Below, piece by piece: positions 8,772 to 16,836 of a DNA stretch of 50,211 nt. Origin of the DNA: Nitrospirota bacterium. GTDB taxonomy: Bacteria > Nitrospirota > Thermodesulfovibrionia > Thermodesulfovibrionales > UBA6898. The position numbers and the translations under genes are program-made. Under the pieces are notes generated by a model, which ran no database searches, was not told where the DNA came from, and was given only the letters and a program-made list of their open reading frames with translations. Every line of letters begins with the position of its first letter. Position 1 is the stretch's first letter. The stretch spans positions 1 to 50,211 of the forward strand of contig VEOY01000185.1 in assembly GCA_012026685.1 (NCBI GenBank), in the 5' to 3' direction.

Positions 8772-9406
8772 AAGTCTGTGAGATATTTACGAGCATTCAG
8801 GGCGAATCCACCTACGCCGGCATTCCCTGCGTATTCGTCCGGCTGAGCGGCTGCAACCTCAGATGTACGTATTGCGACACCCGATACTCCTATGAGGAGG
8901 GGGAGAAGCTTGCGGTTGACGACGTCATGAAACGGGTGGAACAGGCCGGGAGGCGACTTGTAGAGATTACGGGTGGCGAGCCGCTGCTTCAGAAAGATGA
9001 CACTGACCAACTTTCACGTATGCTTCTCGATGCCGGATATGCTGTATTGATTGAGACAAACGGCACCTTCCCTATCGGGGCTATCGACAGAAGGGTAACG
9101 GTGATTATAGATGTCAAGACCCCAGGGAGCGGCATGAGCGAACGGATCGATGTCACCAACTTTGAACATCTCAAAACAACGGATGAGGTAAAATTCGTCA
9201 TCTGCGACAGGAACGACTATCTGTGGGCAAAGAACATTATCGAGAAGCGCGGACTTTCGGGGCGTTGCACAGTTCTCTTTTCTCCCGCCTTTGGGTTACT
9301 GGAACCGCGGAAGCTTGCGGAATGGATCCTTGAGGACAGGATAAACGTGCGGTTTAATCTTCAGCTGCATAAATATATCTTCCGGCCTGATGAACGCATG
9401 GTCTGA
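8768..9406 (+). CDS. queE: 7-carboxy-7-deazaguanine synthase
   Basis: Radical SAM enzyme that converts 6-carboxytetrahydropterin to 7-carboxy-7-deazaguanine in queuosine/preQ0 synthesis. The product is 212 residues. The start is chosen at ATG 8768 because it forms an ATGA overlap with the transporter stop and begins with the conserved MKVCEIFTSIQGES. The cluster motif C-x3-C-x2-C is Cys29, Cys33 and Cys36 (CNLRCTYCDT), and EITGGEPLLQ follows. No other queuosine genes (queC, queD, queF) are in the window. Confidence 0.95.
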   Translation: MKVCEIFTSIQGESTYAGIPCVFVRLSGCNLRCTYCDTRYSYEEGEKLAVDDVMKRVEQAGRRLVEITGGEPLLQKDDTDQLSRMLLDAGYAVLIETNGTFPIGAIDRRVTVIIDVKTPGSGMSERIDVTNFEHLKTTDEVKFVICDRNDYLWAKNIIEKRGLSGRCTVLFSPAFGLLEPRKLAEWILEDRINVRFNLQLHKYIFRPDERMV

Positions 9407-9468
9407 CGTTCCTGCAGATGAATTTCGGCGCATCGCGCGAAAGACCTGGATCTATCCGAAAAAAGTTA

Positions 9469-10371
9469 TCAGGGCAAATCCCGGTGGATGATATGTCTCT
9501 CAATCGTATCGCCGGGAAGGGACTTTGCTATTTTCTCCACAATGGCGGGGGAACGGTGCTTCCCCCCCGTGCATCCGAATGCGATTGAGATATATGTCTT
9601 GCCTTCCTGAATATACTGAGGAATGAGAAAAGCGAGAAGATCACGTATTTTTTTCACGAACTGCCGTGTGACAGCGTGGGAAAAAACAAACTGTGACACC
9701 TCCGTGTCCGTTCCGTCAAGGTTTTTAAGTGACGGAATAAAATAGGGGTTCGGAAGGAAGCGGACATCGAAGAGCAGGTCTATGTTTTGTGGAATGCCAT
9801 ACTTGAAGCCGAAGGATATGAGGCTTACCGCAAGGTCCTTATGGACTGAACGGGGTGCATAAAACGATACGACAAGCTTTCTCAGGTCATGGGGAGAGAG
9901 CGCCGAGGTATCGATCACGCGGTCAGCACTGTTTTTTAATACCGAAAGCATTCGTTTTTCATTCTGCAGAGCATGGTCGATGGTCCCGCCAAGTGGATGC
10001 GGCCTGCGTGTTTCCTTGAAACGCCTGATGAGAACTGACGGCTCTGCCTCAAGGAACAGCACATCAACGGGAAAGACCTTCCTGAGTTCCGCGATGCTAT
10101 GCCTAAAATCGCCGAGAAACTCTTTTTCACGGATATCAATACCAATGGCTATATGCGCCGCGTGATGCTGATGGGAGATCTTCTCGATCAGCGAGGCGAT
10201 AAGAGACACGGGTATGTTGTCTACACAATAGAACCCCGAATCCTCAACCGCACGCAGTGCCACGGTCTTTCCGGCCCCGGAAAGACCGCTTACAATAAGG
10301 ATCCGCGAACGGCGGCTCGGGCCCGGCGTCAGCCGTCTTTTTTCTGCTGCAGTTAATGGCGGTTGTCCCAT
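9469..10371 (-). CDS. rapZ: RNase adapter / nucleotide-binding protein RapZ
   Basis: P-loop protein of the RapZ (YvcJ) family, which in E. coli binds GlmZ/GlmY small RNAs and steers RNase E. The product is 300 residues. Walker A GLSGAGKT is at 29-36, VDNIP follows, and the conserved C-terminal segment IAFGCTGGKHRS ends in a putative RNA-binding region. An arginine-rich N-terminal extension of about 20 residues (RRLTPGPSRRSR) precedes the P-loop. It starts 7 nt after the hpf stop, as the last gene of the lpt-rpoN operon. Its target RNA here is unknown. Confidence 0.95.
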   Translation of the reverse strand: MGQPPLTAAEKRRLTPGPSRRSRILIVSGLSGAGKTVALRAVEDSGFYCVDNIPVSLIASLIEKISHQHHAAHIAIGIDIREKEFLGDFRHSIAELRKVFPVDVLFLEAEPSVLIRRFKETRRPHPLGGTIDHALQNEKRMLSVLKNSADRVIDTSALSPHDLRKLVVSFYAPRSVHKDLAVSLISFGFKYGIPQNIDLLFDVRFLPNPYFIPSLKNLDGTDTEVSQFVFSHAVTRQFVKKIRDLLAFLIPQYIQEGKTYISIAFGCTGGKHRSPAIVEKIAKSLPGDTIERHIIHRDLP

Positions 10372-10378
10372 CAGTAGC

Positions 10379-10903
10379 TTATTTTGCCGGTTCTATGAGG
10401 CCGAAATTGCCGTCCTTTCTTCGGTAGATGACATTGATGTCGCTGCTCTTGTCATTAATAAAAACAAAAAAATCCTTGTCAAGCAATTCCATCTGCATGG
10501 AAGCTTCGTCGGGACTCATCGGCTTGAGGTCAAATCGCTTGTTTTTGATGATCCGTCCCCCTTCCACCGGGGCTCCGGCCTTCTCGAGCTTCCCGGAAGG
10601 TTTTGCCGCGCCTTTCCGGTACGAGGTATGCTTTTCTTTATATCTCTTTACCTGCCGGTCAAGCTTCTCGGATACCTCGTCAATGGATGAATATATCTCT
10701 CCGGTTACACTTTCTGCCTGGATCAGGACACCGTTGGTCTTAAGGAGCACCTCTGCCTTGTGCCGGTATTTCTCGATGCTGAGTGTCACGATCGCTTCGG
10801 ACGCCTCGGGGAGATACTTTGCAAATTTCTTGATCTTCTCCTCCGAATAATTACGCAATGCGGGTGTTACTTCAAGGTGTCTTCCGTTTACCACGATATT
10901 CAT
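10379..10903 (-). CDS. hpf: Long-form ribosome hibernation promoting factor
   Basis: Ribosome-associated protein (HPF/RaiA/YfiA family) of 174 residues. The N-terminal domain (MNIVVNGRHLEVTPALRNY to about residue 100) blocks tRNA sites. A variable linker precedes a C-terminal dimerisation domain (MSPDEASMQMELLDKDFFVFIN to VIYRRKDGNFGLIEP), which in long-form proteins promotes 100S ribosomes. The start is ATG 10903 because it has AAGGGG upstream and the family's N terminus; an in-frame ATG at 10924 would add MKKKGEH. It follows rpoN, the classical position. Confidence 0.95.
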   Translation of the reverse strand: MNIVVNGRHLEVTPALRNYSEEKIKKFAKYLPEASEAIVTLSIEKYRHKAEVLLKTNGVLIQAESVTGEIYSSIDEVSEKLDRQVKRYKEKHTSYRKGAAKPSGKLEKAGAPVEGGRIIKNKRFDLKPMSPDEASMQMELLDKDFFVFINDKSSDINVIYRRKDGNFGLIEPAK

Positions 10904-10947
10904 GTGTTCCCCTTTCTTCTTCATATGTCCGGTATTGCTATTGCCCG

Positions 10948-12384
10948 TTATCTTCTTCTCTGGCTTTGGGAAGGGATCTTCAGCTCTTCCCGGTATTTTG
11001 CGATGGTCCTCCGTGCAATGGTGATATTCTGGTTCTTGAAGATATCGCCTATTTTCATGTCGCTGAGAGGCGAAGACGGGTCTTCCTCCGATATGATCTT
11101 TCTGATCATCTCCTTTACCGATGTGGATGACAGCTCTCCAGCCTCGCTCGGTATCGCGTTACTGAAAAAATATTTGAAGCTGTATATGCCATGAGGACAG
11201 GCAAGATACTTATTGGACGTAACCCTGCTGATCGTGCTTTCATGCAGGCTCAGTTCGGTTGCTATATCCTTCAGGTTGAGCGGCTTCAGGTTGCTCACAT
11301 CCCCGTCAAAGAAGTTCTTCTGATAGGTGAGAATACTTTCCGTCACCCGATAGATCGTTTTGTTCCTCTGGTCAAGACTCTTGATCAGCCATACTGCCGA
11401 GCGGAGCTTATCTTCAAGAAACTGTCGCTCTTCCTTGGAAACAAGGTTCTTCTGGGTCAGCAGACGGTGGTAATAGCTGTTAATCCTGAGTTTCGGCAGT
11501 CCCTCATCGTTCAGAACGATCTGGTATCCCGAATCAGCTTTAACAATGAAGACGTCCGGGCTGATATAGTTGGCCGATGATACGGAAAAGTTGCGGGCAG
11601 GTTTCGGATCGAGATCCTCAATGATTTTGACCGCGGCCATCACATCGTCCATGGAAACATTGCAGAGCCGGGCAATGTTCTGATACTTCTTCCTGCTGAG
11701 CAGATCAAGATGATTGCTGATAATTGACGCCGGCAGCGTGTCAAGCAGGTTAAGCGGCCTGAGTTGCAGAAGGAGACACTCCTTCAGGTCGCGTGCGGCG
11801 ATACCCGGCGGATCAAATCCCTGAACGAGGATAACCGCTTCCTCAACGATCTCAGGTGGTGCTTCGGAGAGCCTTTCGATCTCCTCCTTCGTGGCCGTAA
11901 GATATCCGTTCTCATCAATATTGCCGATTATGAGCTCGGCAACACGCCGCACATCTTCATCATCACGCGAAAGCCGCAGCTGCCAGATAAGATGATCATA
12001 CAGATCGGGAGCACTGCTCAGAAACTGCTCGAACGAGGGATGGGTGACCGTGCCTGACGTGAAATAGCCGAGATCCCTGCCGTCAGAACTGCGCTCATCA
12101 AAATAATCGTCTGCAGTAAAGGTGCCCAGTCCTTCAAGGGGGATCTCCGCATCGTCACGGGGATCATCTGTCTGTTCGACCGATTCCTTTTCTTCAAATG
12201 AAAGTTCTTCATCGGAAATTGCATCCGACGTTTCTTCGAGAAAAGGGTTTTCTGTAAGTTCCTGGGTGAGCGTCTGTGAAAGCTCCAGTTGCGGCATCTG
12301 GAGCAACTTGATGGCCATCTGCAGCTGCGGGGTAAGGACCAGCTTTTGCGAAAGCTTAAGCTCAAGTCGGCTCTCGAGTGCCAT
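10948..12384 (-). CDS. rpoN: RNA polymerase sigma-54 factor
   Basis: Alternative sigma factor that recognises -24/-12 promoters and needs enhancer-binding ATPase activators. The product is 478 residues. Region I is Gln/Leu-rich (LSQKLVLTPQLQMAIKLLQM), an acidic region II follows (about 50-85), then the core-binding domain. The DNA-binding C-terminal domain includes an HTH (LSLHESTISRVTSNKY) and the RpoN box ARRTIAKYRE at 457-466. Its ATG overlaps the lptB stop (TGATG). I found no convincing -24/-12 promoter in the window, so its targets lie elsewhere. Confidence 0.98.
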   Translation of the reverse strand: MALESRLELKLSQKLVLTPQLQMAIKLLQMPQLELSQTLTQELTENPFLEETSDAISDEELSFEEKESVEQTDDPRDDAEIPLEGLGTFTADDYFDERSSDGRDLGYFTSGTVTHPSFEQFLSSAPDLYDHLIWQLRLSRDDEDVRRVAELIIGNIDENGYLTATKEEIERLSEAPPEIVEEAVILVQGFDPPGIAARDLKECLLLQLRPLNLLDTLPASIISNHLDLLSRKKYQNIARLCNVSMDDVMAAVKIIEDLDPKPARNFSVSSANYISPDVFIVKADSGYQIVLNDEGLPKLRINSYYHRLLTQKNLVSKEERQFLEDKLRSAVWLIKSLDQRNKTIYRVTESILTYQKNFFDGDVSNLKPLNLKDIATELSLHESTISRVTSNKYLACPHGIYSFKYFFSNAIPSEAGELSSTSVKEMIRKIISEEDPSSPLSDMKIGDIFKNQNITIARRTIAKYREELKIPSQSQRRR

Positions 12385-13106
12385 CAGAGCCTGAACTCCT
12401 CACCAAGATAGGCTTCCTTCACCTTGGGGGTTGCAATGAGCTTCTCGGGCGTCCCTTCCTCAAGAATCTCGCCATTGCTGATGATATATGCCCTGTCAGT
12501 GATCGAAAGAGTGTCCCTGACATTATGATCGGTTATGATTATACCGAGGCCTTTTTCCTTAAGGTAGGTCATCATCTTTTTCAGTTCTATGATGGCAAGC
12601 GGATCGATCCCTGCAAAGGGTTCATCGAAAAGCATGAACGTGGGACGTGTTGCGAGAGCGCGAGCAATCTCGCAACGACGTCGTTCGCCGCCGGAAAGTT
12701 TGTATCCCTCTCTCCTTGAAAACTCTTCAAGATGGAACTCTCTGAGCAGCATCTCGACCTCGGAGTCGATGTCAGCCCCGGATAAGCCCTTAATTTCCAG
12801 TACGGCCCTGAGATTCTCTTCGACAGTGAGCTTCCTGAATATAGACGGTTCCTGGGGAAGGTAGCTGATACCCTTGAGAGCGCGCTGATACATGGGAAGG
12901 GCGCTGATATCTTTACCGTCAAGAAGAATGCTGCCGCCTTCCGGCCGCACAAGCCCGAGTATGCTGTAAAATGTCGTGGTCTTACCTGCGCCGTTGGGCC
13001 CCAAAAGACCGACGATTTCGGAGGTGGAAACGTGGAGATCGATATGCCTGATGACGACCTTTTTCCCGTATTGCTTGTGCAGCCCGGCGACTTCAAGGGT
13101 ATGCAT
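12384..13106 (-). CDS. lptB: LPS export ABC transporter ATP-binding protein
   Basis: Cytoplasmic ATPase of the LptB2FG complex that extracts lipopolysaccharide from the inner membrane. The product is 240 residues. Walker A GPNGAGKT is at 36-43, signature LSGGE at 137-141, Walker B FMLFDEP with Asp161 and Glu162, and a switch His in ITDHNVRD. The start has AGGA upstream and is 2 nt from the lptA stop. lptF and lptG are not in the window. Confidence 0.97.
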   Translation of the reverse strand: MHTLEVAGLHKQYGKKVVIRHIDLHVSTSEIVGLLGPNGAGKTTTFYSILGLVRPEGGSILLDGKDISALPMYQRALKGISYLPQEPSIFRKLTVEENLRAVLEIKGLSGADIDSEVEMLLREFHLEEFSRREGYKLSGGERRRCEIARALATRPTFMLFDEPFAGIDPLAIIELKKMMTYLKEKGLGIIITDHNVRDTLSITDRAYIISNGEILEEGTPEKLIATPKVKEAYLGEEFRL

Positions 13107-13108
13107 TA

Positions 13109-13576
13109 TCAGTCCTGTTTATTCTTGAGGATAACCTTGCTGTTTTCAACAATGGAACGATCGTCCTTTGTAAAGTACGTAATCTTGGTGCCGGTTACGA
13201 CATTTTCGCCGTCTACGGCACGGGGGCTGCCGGTGAAAACAACTTTTTCCTCATCGGCAAAATATGTGGCCTCTTTTGAGGTGATCACCTTTCCTTCCCT
13301 GTAGACCTTGACGTTCCCTTTTGCCTCGATCTTCGTAACATCTCCACCCTGTTCATTGTAATAGACAAGCATCCAGTCAGCATGTATGGTCATGTCCGTC
13401 GTCTTGGCGACTACGTTTTTTTCAAAAAGGGCAGTATGCTCCTTGTTGTCTGCAGTAAGTGTTTCGGATGTGACCGTTATGGGCCCCTTTACCTTCGCTT
13501 TCGGCTCTTCAGAAGAAGCCCAAACGGGCACGAGCAGGAGCAAAGATAGACTAGCGGTTAAAAGTAGCCTTGACAT
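13109..13576 (-). CDS. lptA: LPS transport periplasmic protein LptA (OstA-like)
   Basis: Periplasmic bridge protein of the Lpt system, of 155 residues. A signal peptide (LLLTASLSLLLLVPVWA) precedes an OstA/LptA beta-jellyroll region starting at ITVTSETLTADNKEHTALF. Conserved elements include TIEAKGNVKV-like strands and EEKVVFTGSPRAVDGENVVTG. It overlaps the end of lptC by 26 nt and is followed by lptB, the standard order. Confidence 0.92.
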   Translation of the reverse strand: MSRLLLTASLSLLLLVPVWASSEEPKAKVKGPITVTSETLTADNKEHTALFEKNVVAKTTDMTIHADWMLVYYNEQGGDVTKIEAKGNVKVYREGKVITSKEATYFADEEKVVFTGSPRAVDGENVVTGTKITYFTKDDRSIVENSKVILKNKQD

Positions 13577-14063
13577 TGTTCAGTATCCTCACTTTTTGCT
13601 CATTATTGTCAGCTTTCATGCCTCTGCCTTCAAGGTTGAACTTTTTGCCTTCGATCTTGACCTCGTCCCCGGTTTCCAGTATGCCTCCCGTGCTGTCAAT
13701 AAGCACCTGGCGCGTCGTGATGACGTAATTCTCATTATGGGCAGTGATGACCCCGTCGATCGAAACGTGCTTCGTCTCCATATCGTAGAGGCCTTTTTCT
13801 GCCTGAACGATCATGCCCTGTTTTTCCAGCTTCATCTCAATGCCGCTCAGAAGAGCTTCCTTCCCGTCTTTCGCAAGATCCGCCCTTCTTGCAGTTAGTA
13901 TCCACTCGGTGACCCCATTCTTCTTGTTGATGATTTTAAGCCCCTCAAAGAAGGAATCACTCCCAAATTGGATGTTCAGCCGGGCCATTTTGTCGGACCT
14001 GACATAAGAAAAAATGGCAAAGGAAATGAGCATTACCAAAAGAAAAATAAGCTTTTTTTTCAC
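13551..14063 (-). CDS. lptC: LPS export protein LptC
   Basis: Bitopic inner-membrane protein of 170 residues that passes LPS from LptB2FG to LptA. One N-terminal membrane anchor (LIFLLVMLISFAIFSYV) is followed by an LptC-type periplasmic domain (WILTARRADLAKDGKEALLSGIEMKL, ILETGDEVKIEGKKFNLEGRGM). The start is GTG at 14063. There is no Shine-Dalgarno sequence, and a consensus -10 box lies only 7 nt upstream, so the mRNA may be leaderless. It is the first gene of the lptCAB-rpoN-hpf-rapZ unit. Confidence 0.9.
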   Translation of the reverse strand: MKKKLIFLLVMLISFAIFSYVRSDKMARLNIQFGSDSFFEGLKIINKKNGVTEWILTARRADLAKDGKEALLSGIEMKLEKQGMIVQAEKGLYDMETKHVSIDGVITAHNENYVITTRQVLIDSTGGILETGDEVKIEGKKFNLEGRGMKADNNEQKVRILNNVKATFNR

Positions 14064-14070
14064 TTAAAAA

Positions 14071-14099
14071 ATTGTATCACAGAGGAGGAGTTAAGTAAA
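14071..14099 (-). promoter_or_regulatory. Promoter of lptCAB-rpoN-hpf-rapZ
   Basis: On the minus strand: TTTACT (14099-14094), a 17-nt spacer and TACAAT (14076-14071), preceded by TGA (extended -10). Only 7 nt separate the -10 box from the lptC GTG. Confidence 0.6.
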
Positions 14100-14119
14100 G
14101 GCAAAAAGTATGCCAGAAT

Positions 14120-14944
14120 TTACTTGACAACGCTCAAAAGAGCTGTTCTCATTACTTCGGCCGGGGGCTGCATGCCGGTCCAGAGCTCAAAGGAATAAAC
14201 TCCTTGCCAGAGAAGCATGCCAAGACCATCCACTGTCCGGCACCCCTTTCGGGCCGCCTGCCGGAGAAGAGGGGTCTGGCGATAGATCAGATCACAGACG
14301 GACTGAGATGAACGTAATAGACCGGGATCGAGGGGAAGGGGGTCGTCATCCTGCAAGCCGAGCGGTGTAGCGTTGATGATAAGATCGTAATCCGATACGG
14401 ATGAGATATCGTCTATGACCATCGCGTTGCCCCCGGCATATGACAGCGCGGAAACCAGGGCTTCGGCTTTTTGGCGCGTCCGGTTGTAGATATAAAGGTT
14501 GGAAGCAGCTCTGCTCAGATAATACGCTACTGCCCGCGATGCGCCACCGGCACCAATGATGAGAGACCTGCTGCCCTCAATGGTAATACCCTGCTCCACC
14601 AGTGCCATGACAAATCCTCTCCCGTCGGTATTATGTCCGATAAGCCGGCCGGATTTTGACGTAATCGTGTTCACCGCACCAATGATCCTGGCTTCCTCAT
14701 CGAGCTGGTCGAGGCTGGGTATGCAGGCCTCCTTATGAGGTATCGTGAGATTGACCCCGCAGAGGCTCAGTGATCGTATTGCTTCGACAGCATTTTTCAG
14801 ACGGTCGGGATGGACGGAAAACGGCACATAGCAATAGTCGATCCCGCAGTGCGAGAACGCGGCATTCTGCATGTATGGTGAGAGGGTATGTTCAACAGGG
14901 TACCCGAAAAGTCCGATGATCTTCGTTTTTCCTGAAATATGCAC
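14120..14944 (-). CDS. aroE: Shikimate dehydrogenase
   Basis: NADPH-dependent enzyme that reduces 3-dehydroshikimate to shikimate in aromatic amino-acid synthesis. The product is 274 residues. Substrate-binding HTLSPYMQNAAF is near residues 19-30, the catalytic Lys is in NLTIPHKEA, the NADP Rossmann loop is GAGGASRAVAYYL with NRT downstream, and INATPLG follows. The start is GTG at 14944, 3 nt after the preceding stop, with AAGGA upstream. Confidence 0.96.
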   Translation of the reverse strand: MHISGKTKIIGLFGYPVEHTLSPYMQNAAFSHCGIDYCYVPFSVHPDRLKNAVEAIRSLSLCGVNLTIPHKEACIPSLDQLDEEARIIGAVNTITSKSGRLIGHNTDGRGFVMALVEQGITIEGSRSLIIGAGGASRAVAYYLSRAASNLYIYNRTRQKAEALVSALSYAGGNAMVIDDISSVSDYDLIINATPLGLQDDDPLPLDPGLLRSSQSVCDLIYRQTPLLRQAARKGCRTVDGLGMLLWQGVYSFELWTGMQPPAEVMRTALLSVVK

Positions 14945-14947
14945 GGG

Positions 14948-16255
14948 TCAGTCCTTGTTTTCGACGCTCATGAGCGTATCGACAAGCCCCTGCGGCGTTC
15001 CGTCCGTGACCAGCACGGCAAGTCCCGTCGCCTCTTCAATATCCGGAACGGATACATTATCAAGCAAGACATTGTCCCCATCTCTGAGAACAACTTCCGG
15101 GACGATCAGCACATCATAATGGTCTGCATTGTCATGCAGCGCTGAGATGATATCCCTGCCGGTAAGCAGTCCGGTAACTGTCACCTGAGGTCCAAAGAAC
15201 CTGTTTTCAATGGGGATTACATCGATTGCAATGCCATCTTTCTCAGAAAGTCGGGCAAGATATTTCTTCACATAGGGATAGAACGACGTCCCCGTGAAGG
15301 TCAGGTATCTTCTCTTTATCGTCCTGATTTTCGGGACCTTGACTTTCTTGGCCTGACTCATGAAGAGAGGTATCAGACCAACACCATTTTCGATCTGCGG
15401 TAGTTCACCGTAGAAGGATAAGTGAGGGAAGGGCATCTCAGCTTTTATGTACATTTCATCGGCGCAATAAACGATCGATTCCCCATGCTTTTTTCTGAAC
15501 CTTTTTTGGAACGTTTCAACGGTTGCTATGGCGCTACAGGCATCATCTTTGCTGACCGGCACGAGAGGCAGTTTCCTGTGCTTGGTCAGCCCGACGGGCA
15601 CGACCGCAATTGATGAAACATACGGATAGAACCGGTAAATGTCCTGAATAGTGCTCTGAAGCTCCTTACCGTCGTTGTATCCCGGACAGAGAACGATCTG
15701 TATGTGCATCCTGATCTTATGCGCGGCAAAGAATTTCAGTTCTTTCTTTATATCACCGGCTTTCGGGTTGCCGAGCAACCTGTTTCTGAGAGTCTTGCTG
15801 GAGGAGTGGACCGAAATATAGAGCGGGCTGAGCCGCTGCTCCACAATCCTCGTGCGTTCTTCGTTCGTAATATTGGAAAGAGTCGTATAGTTGCCATACA
15901 GAAAAGAAAGGCGATAATCCTCATCCTTGACATAGAGCTGTTTTCGCAAGCCTTTCGGCAGCTGCTTTACAAAACAGAATATGCAGTTGTTCCTGCACGT
16001 TTTGACCTTGAGCGGTTTGAATGTTATGCCGAGGTCCGCACAGGTATCAGAGATAATACGCACGCTTTTCTTTGACTGGTCCCGAAGATATTCTATGTCG
16101 AATACCTCGGCATCCTTGTAGTACATGAAGTCAATGACATCGCGTACCGGCATGGCATTAATGCCCGTGATTATATCGCCGGGCCTGATCCCTGCAGCCG
16201 CTGAGAGGCTGTCAGAGGCGATGCTGTCTACCGTTATGCCTCGTTTAGCGGACAT
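14948..16255 (-). CDS. PDZ/radical-SAM/DUF512 iron-sulfur protein
   Basis: Uncharacterised protein of 435 residues belonging to the DUF512 family. An N-terminal PDZ-like segment (IASDSLSAAAGIRPGDIITGINAMPV, about 10-45) precedes a radical-SAM-type C-x3-C-x2-C cluster motif (Cys87, Cys91, Cys94: CRNNCIFC). The C-terminal half is DUF512 and ends with a segment resembling VTGLLTGRDI and VPEVVLRDGDNVLLDNV. The reaction is unknown. It overlaps pgsA by 11 nt and is followed by aroE, so it belongs to the same operon. Confidence 0.85.
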   Translation of the reverse strand: MSAKRGITVDSIASDSLSAAAGIRPGDIITGINAMPVRDVIDFMYYKDAEVFDIEYLRDQSKKSVRIISDTCADLGITFKPLKVKTCRNNCIFCFVKQLPKGLRKQLYVKDEDYRLSFLYGNYTTLSNITNEERTRIVEQRLSPLYISVHSSSKTLRNRLLGNPKAGDIKKELKFFAAHKIRMHIQIVLCPGYNDGKELQSTIQDIYRFYPYVSSIAVVPVGLTKHRKLPLVPVSKDDACSAIATVETFQKRFRKKHGESIVYCADEMYIKAEMPFPHLSFYGELPQIENGVGLIPLFMSQAKKVKVPKIRTIKRRYLTFTGTSFYPYVKKYLARLSEKDGIAIDVIPIENRFFGPQVTVTGLLTGRDIISALHDNADHYDVLIVPEVVLRDGDNVLLDNVSVPDIEEATGLAVLVTDGTPQGLVDTLMSVENKD

Positions 16256-16775
16256 CTGCGAACCGTAACCCCTGATAAATATATTGCAGGCCGGAAACTG
16301 CAGTTAGTGCAGCCGTTGCGGCGAACAAGATATCCTTCGGCGGCCTGAATGCCGGAATATTGACGTTCATCAGCACCAGGGCAATTGTTATAAGCTGGAA
16401 TGCTATGGCAGTCTTGCCAAGCAGGACGGGTTCTATCCTGACATCATGAGTGATCATATAGAGAAGAAGCCATCCGATGACCACTATGAGATCCCTGCTT
16501 ATCACGGTGATAGTCAGCCAGAGAGGTATCCAGTTATAAAATGAGAAGAGGATAAAGGAAGACGTAAGAAGCAGCTTGTCCGCCAGCGGATCGAGGAACC
16601 TGCCCAACTCTGTCTTTTGATCGGTCATTCGGGCAATGAATCCGTCAAGAAGATCGGTAAGCCCCGCAAGCACGAAAAGAAAAAGTGCCGGCTGATGCAT
16701 CTTGTAGATGACGGCGGTAATGAACACCGGGATAAGAATGATCCGGACAACGGTCAACGAATTGGGCAAATTCAT
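16245..16775 (-). CDS. pgsA: CDP-diacylglycerol-glycerol-3-phosphate 3-phosphatidyltransferase
   Basis: Integral membrane CDP-alcohol phosphatidyltransferase that makes phosphatidylglycerophosphate. Starting at ATG 16775 gives MNLPNSLTVVRI, the usual N terminus, and 176 residues; an in-frame ATG at 16832 would add 19 atypical residues. The family signature D-G-x2-A-R-x8-G-x3-D-x3-D is complete (DGFIAR, then GRFLDPLADK). Several membrane helices follow. Other CDP-alcohol transferases share the signature, but length and N terminus favour PgsA. Confidence 0.9.
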   Translation of the reverse strand: MNLPNSLTVVRIILIPVFITAVIYKMHQPALFLFVLAGLTDLLDGFIARMTDQKTELGRFLDPLADKLLLTSSFILFSFYNWIPLWLTITVISRDLIVVIGWLLLYMITHDVRIEPVLLGKTAIAFQLITIALVLMNVNIPAFRPPKDILFAATAALTAVSGLQYIYQGLRFADVR

Positions 16776-16836
16776 AATTCTCAAGAAACAAGTCTCCCTG
16801 CGATATTCGAATAAGGTAAAGGTATGTGTCAACAGT

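Noticed and set aside
9390-9491. Small plus-strand open frame (33 codons) after queE
   Set aside because: It starts inside queE, runs into the end of rapZ, has no ribosome site and no recognisable sequence.
10948-12384. Search for sigma-54 (-24/-12) promoters prompted by rpoN
   Set aside because: No TGGCAC-N5-TTGC-type site with correct spacing was found in the intergenic regions of the window.
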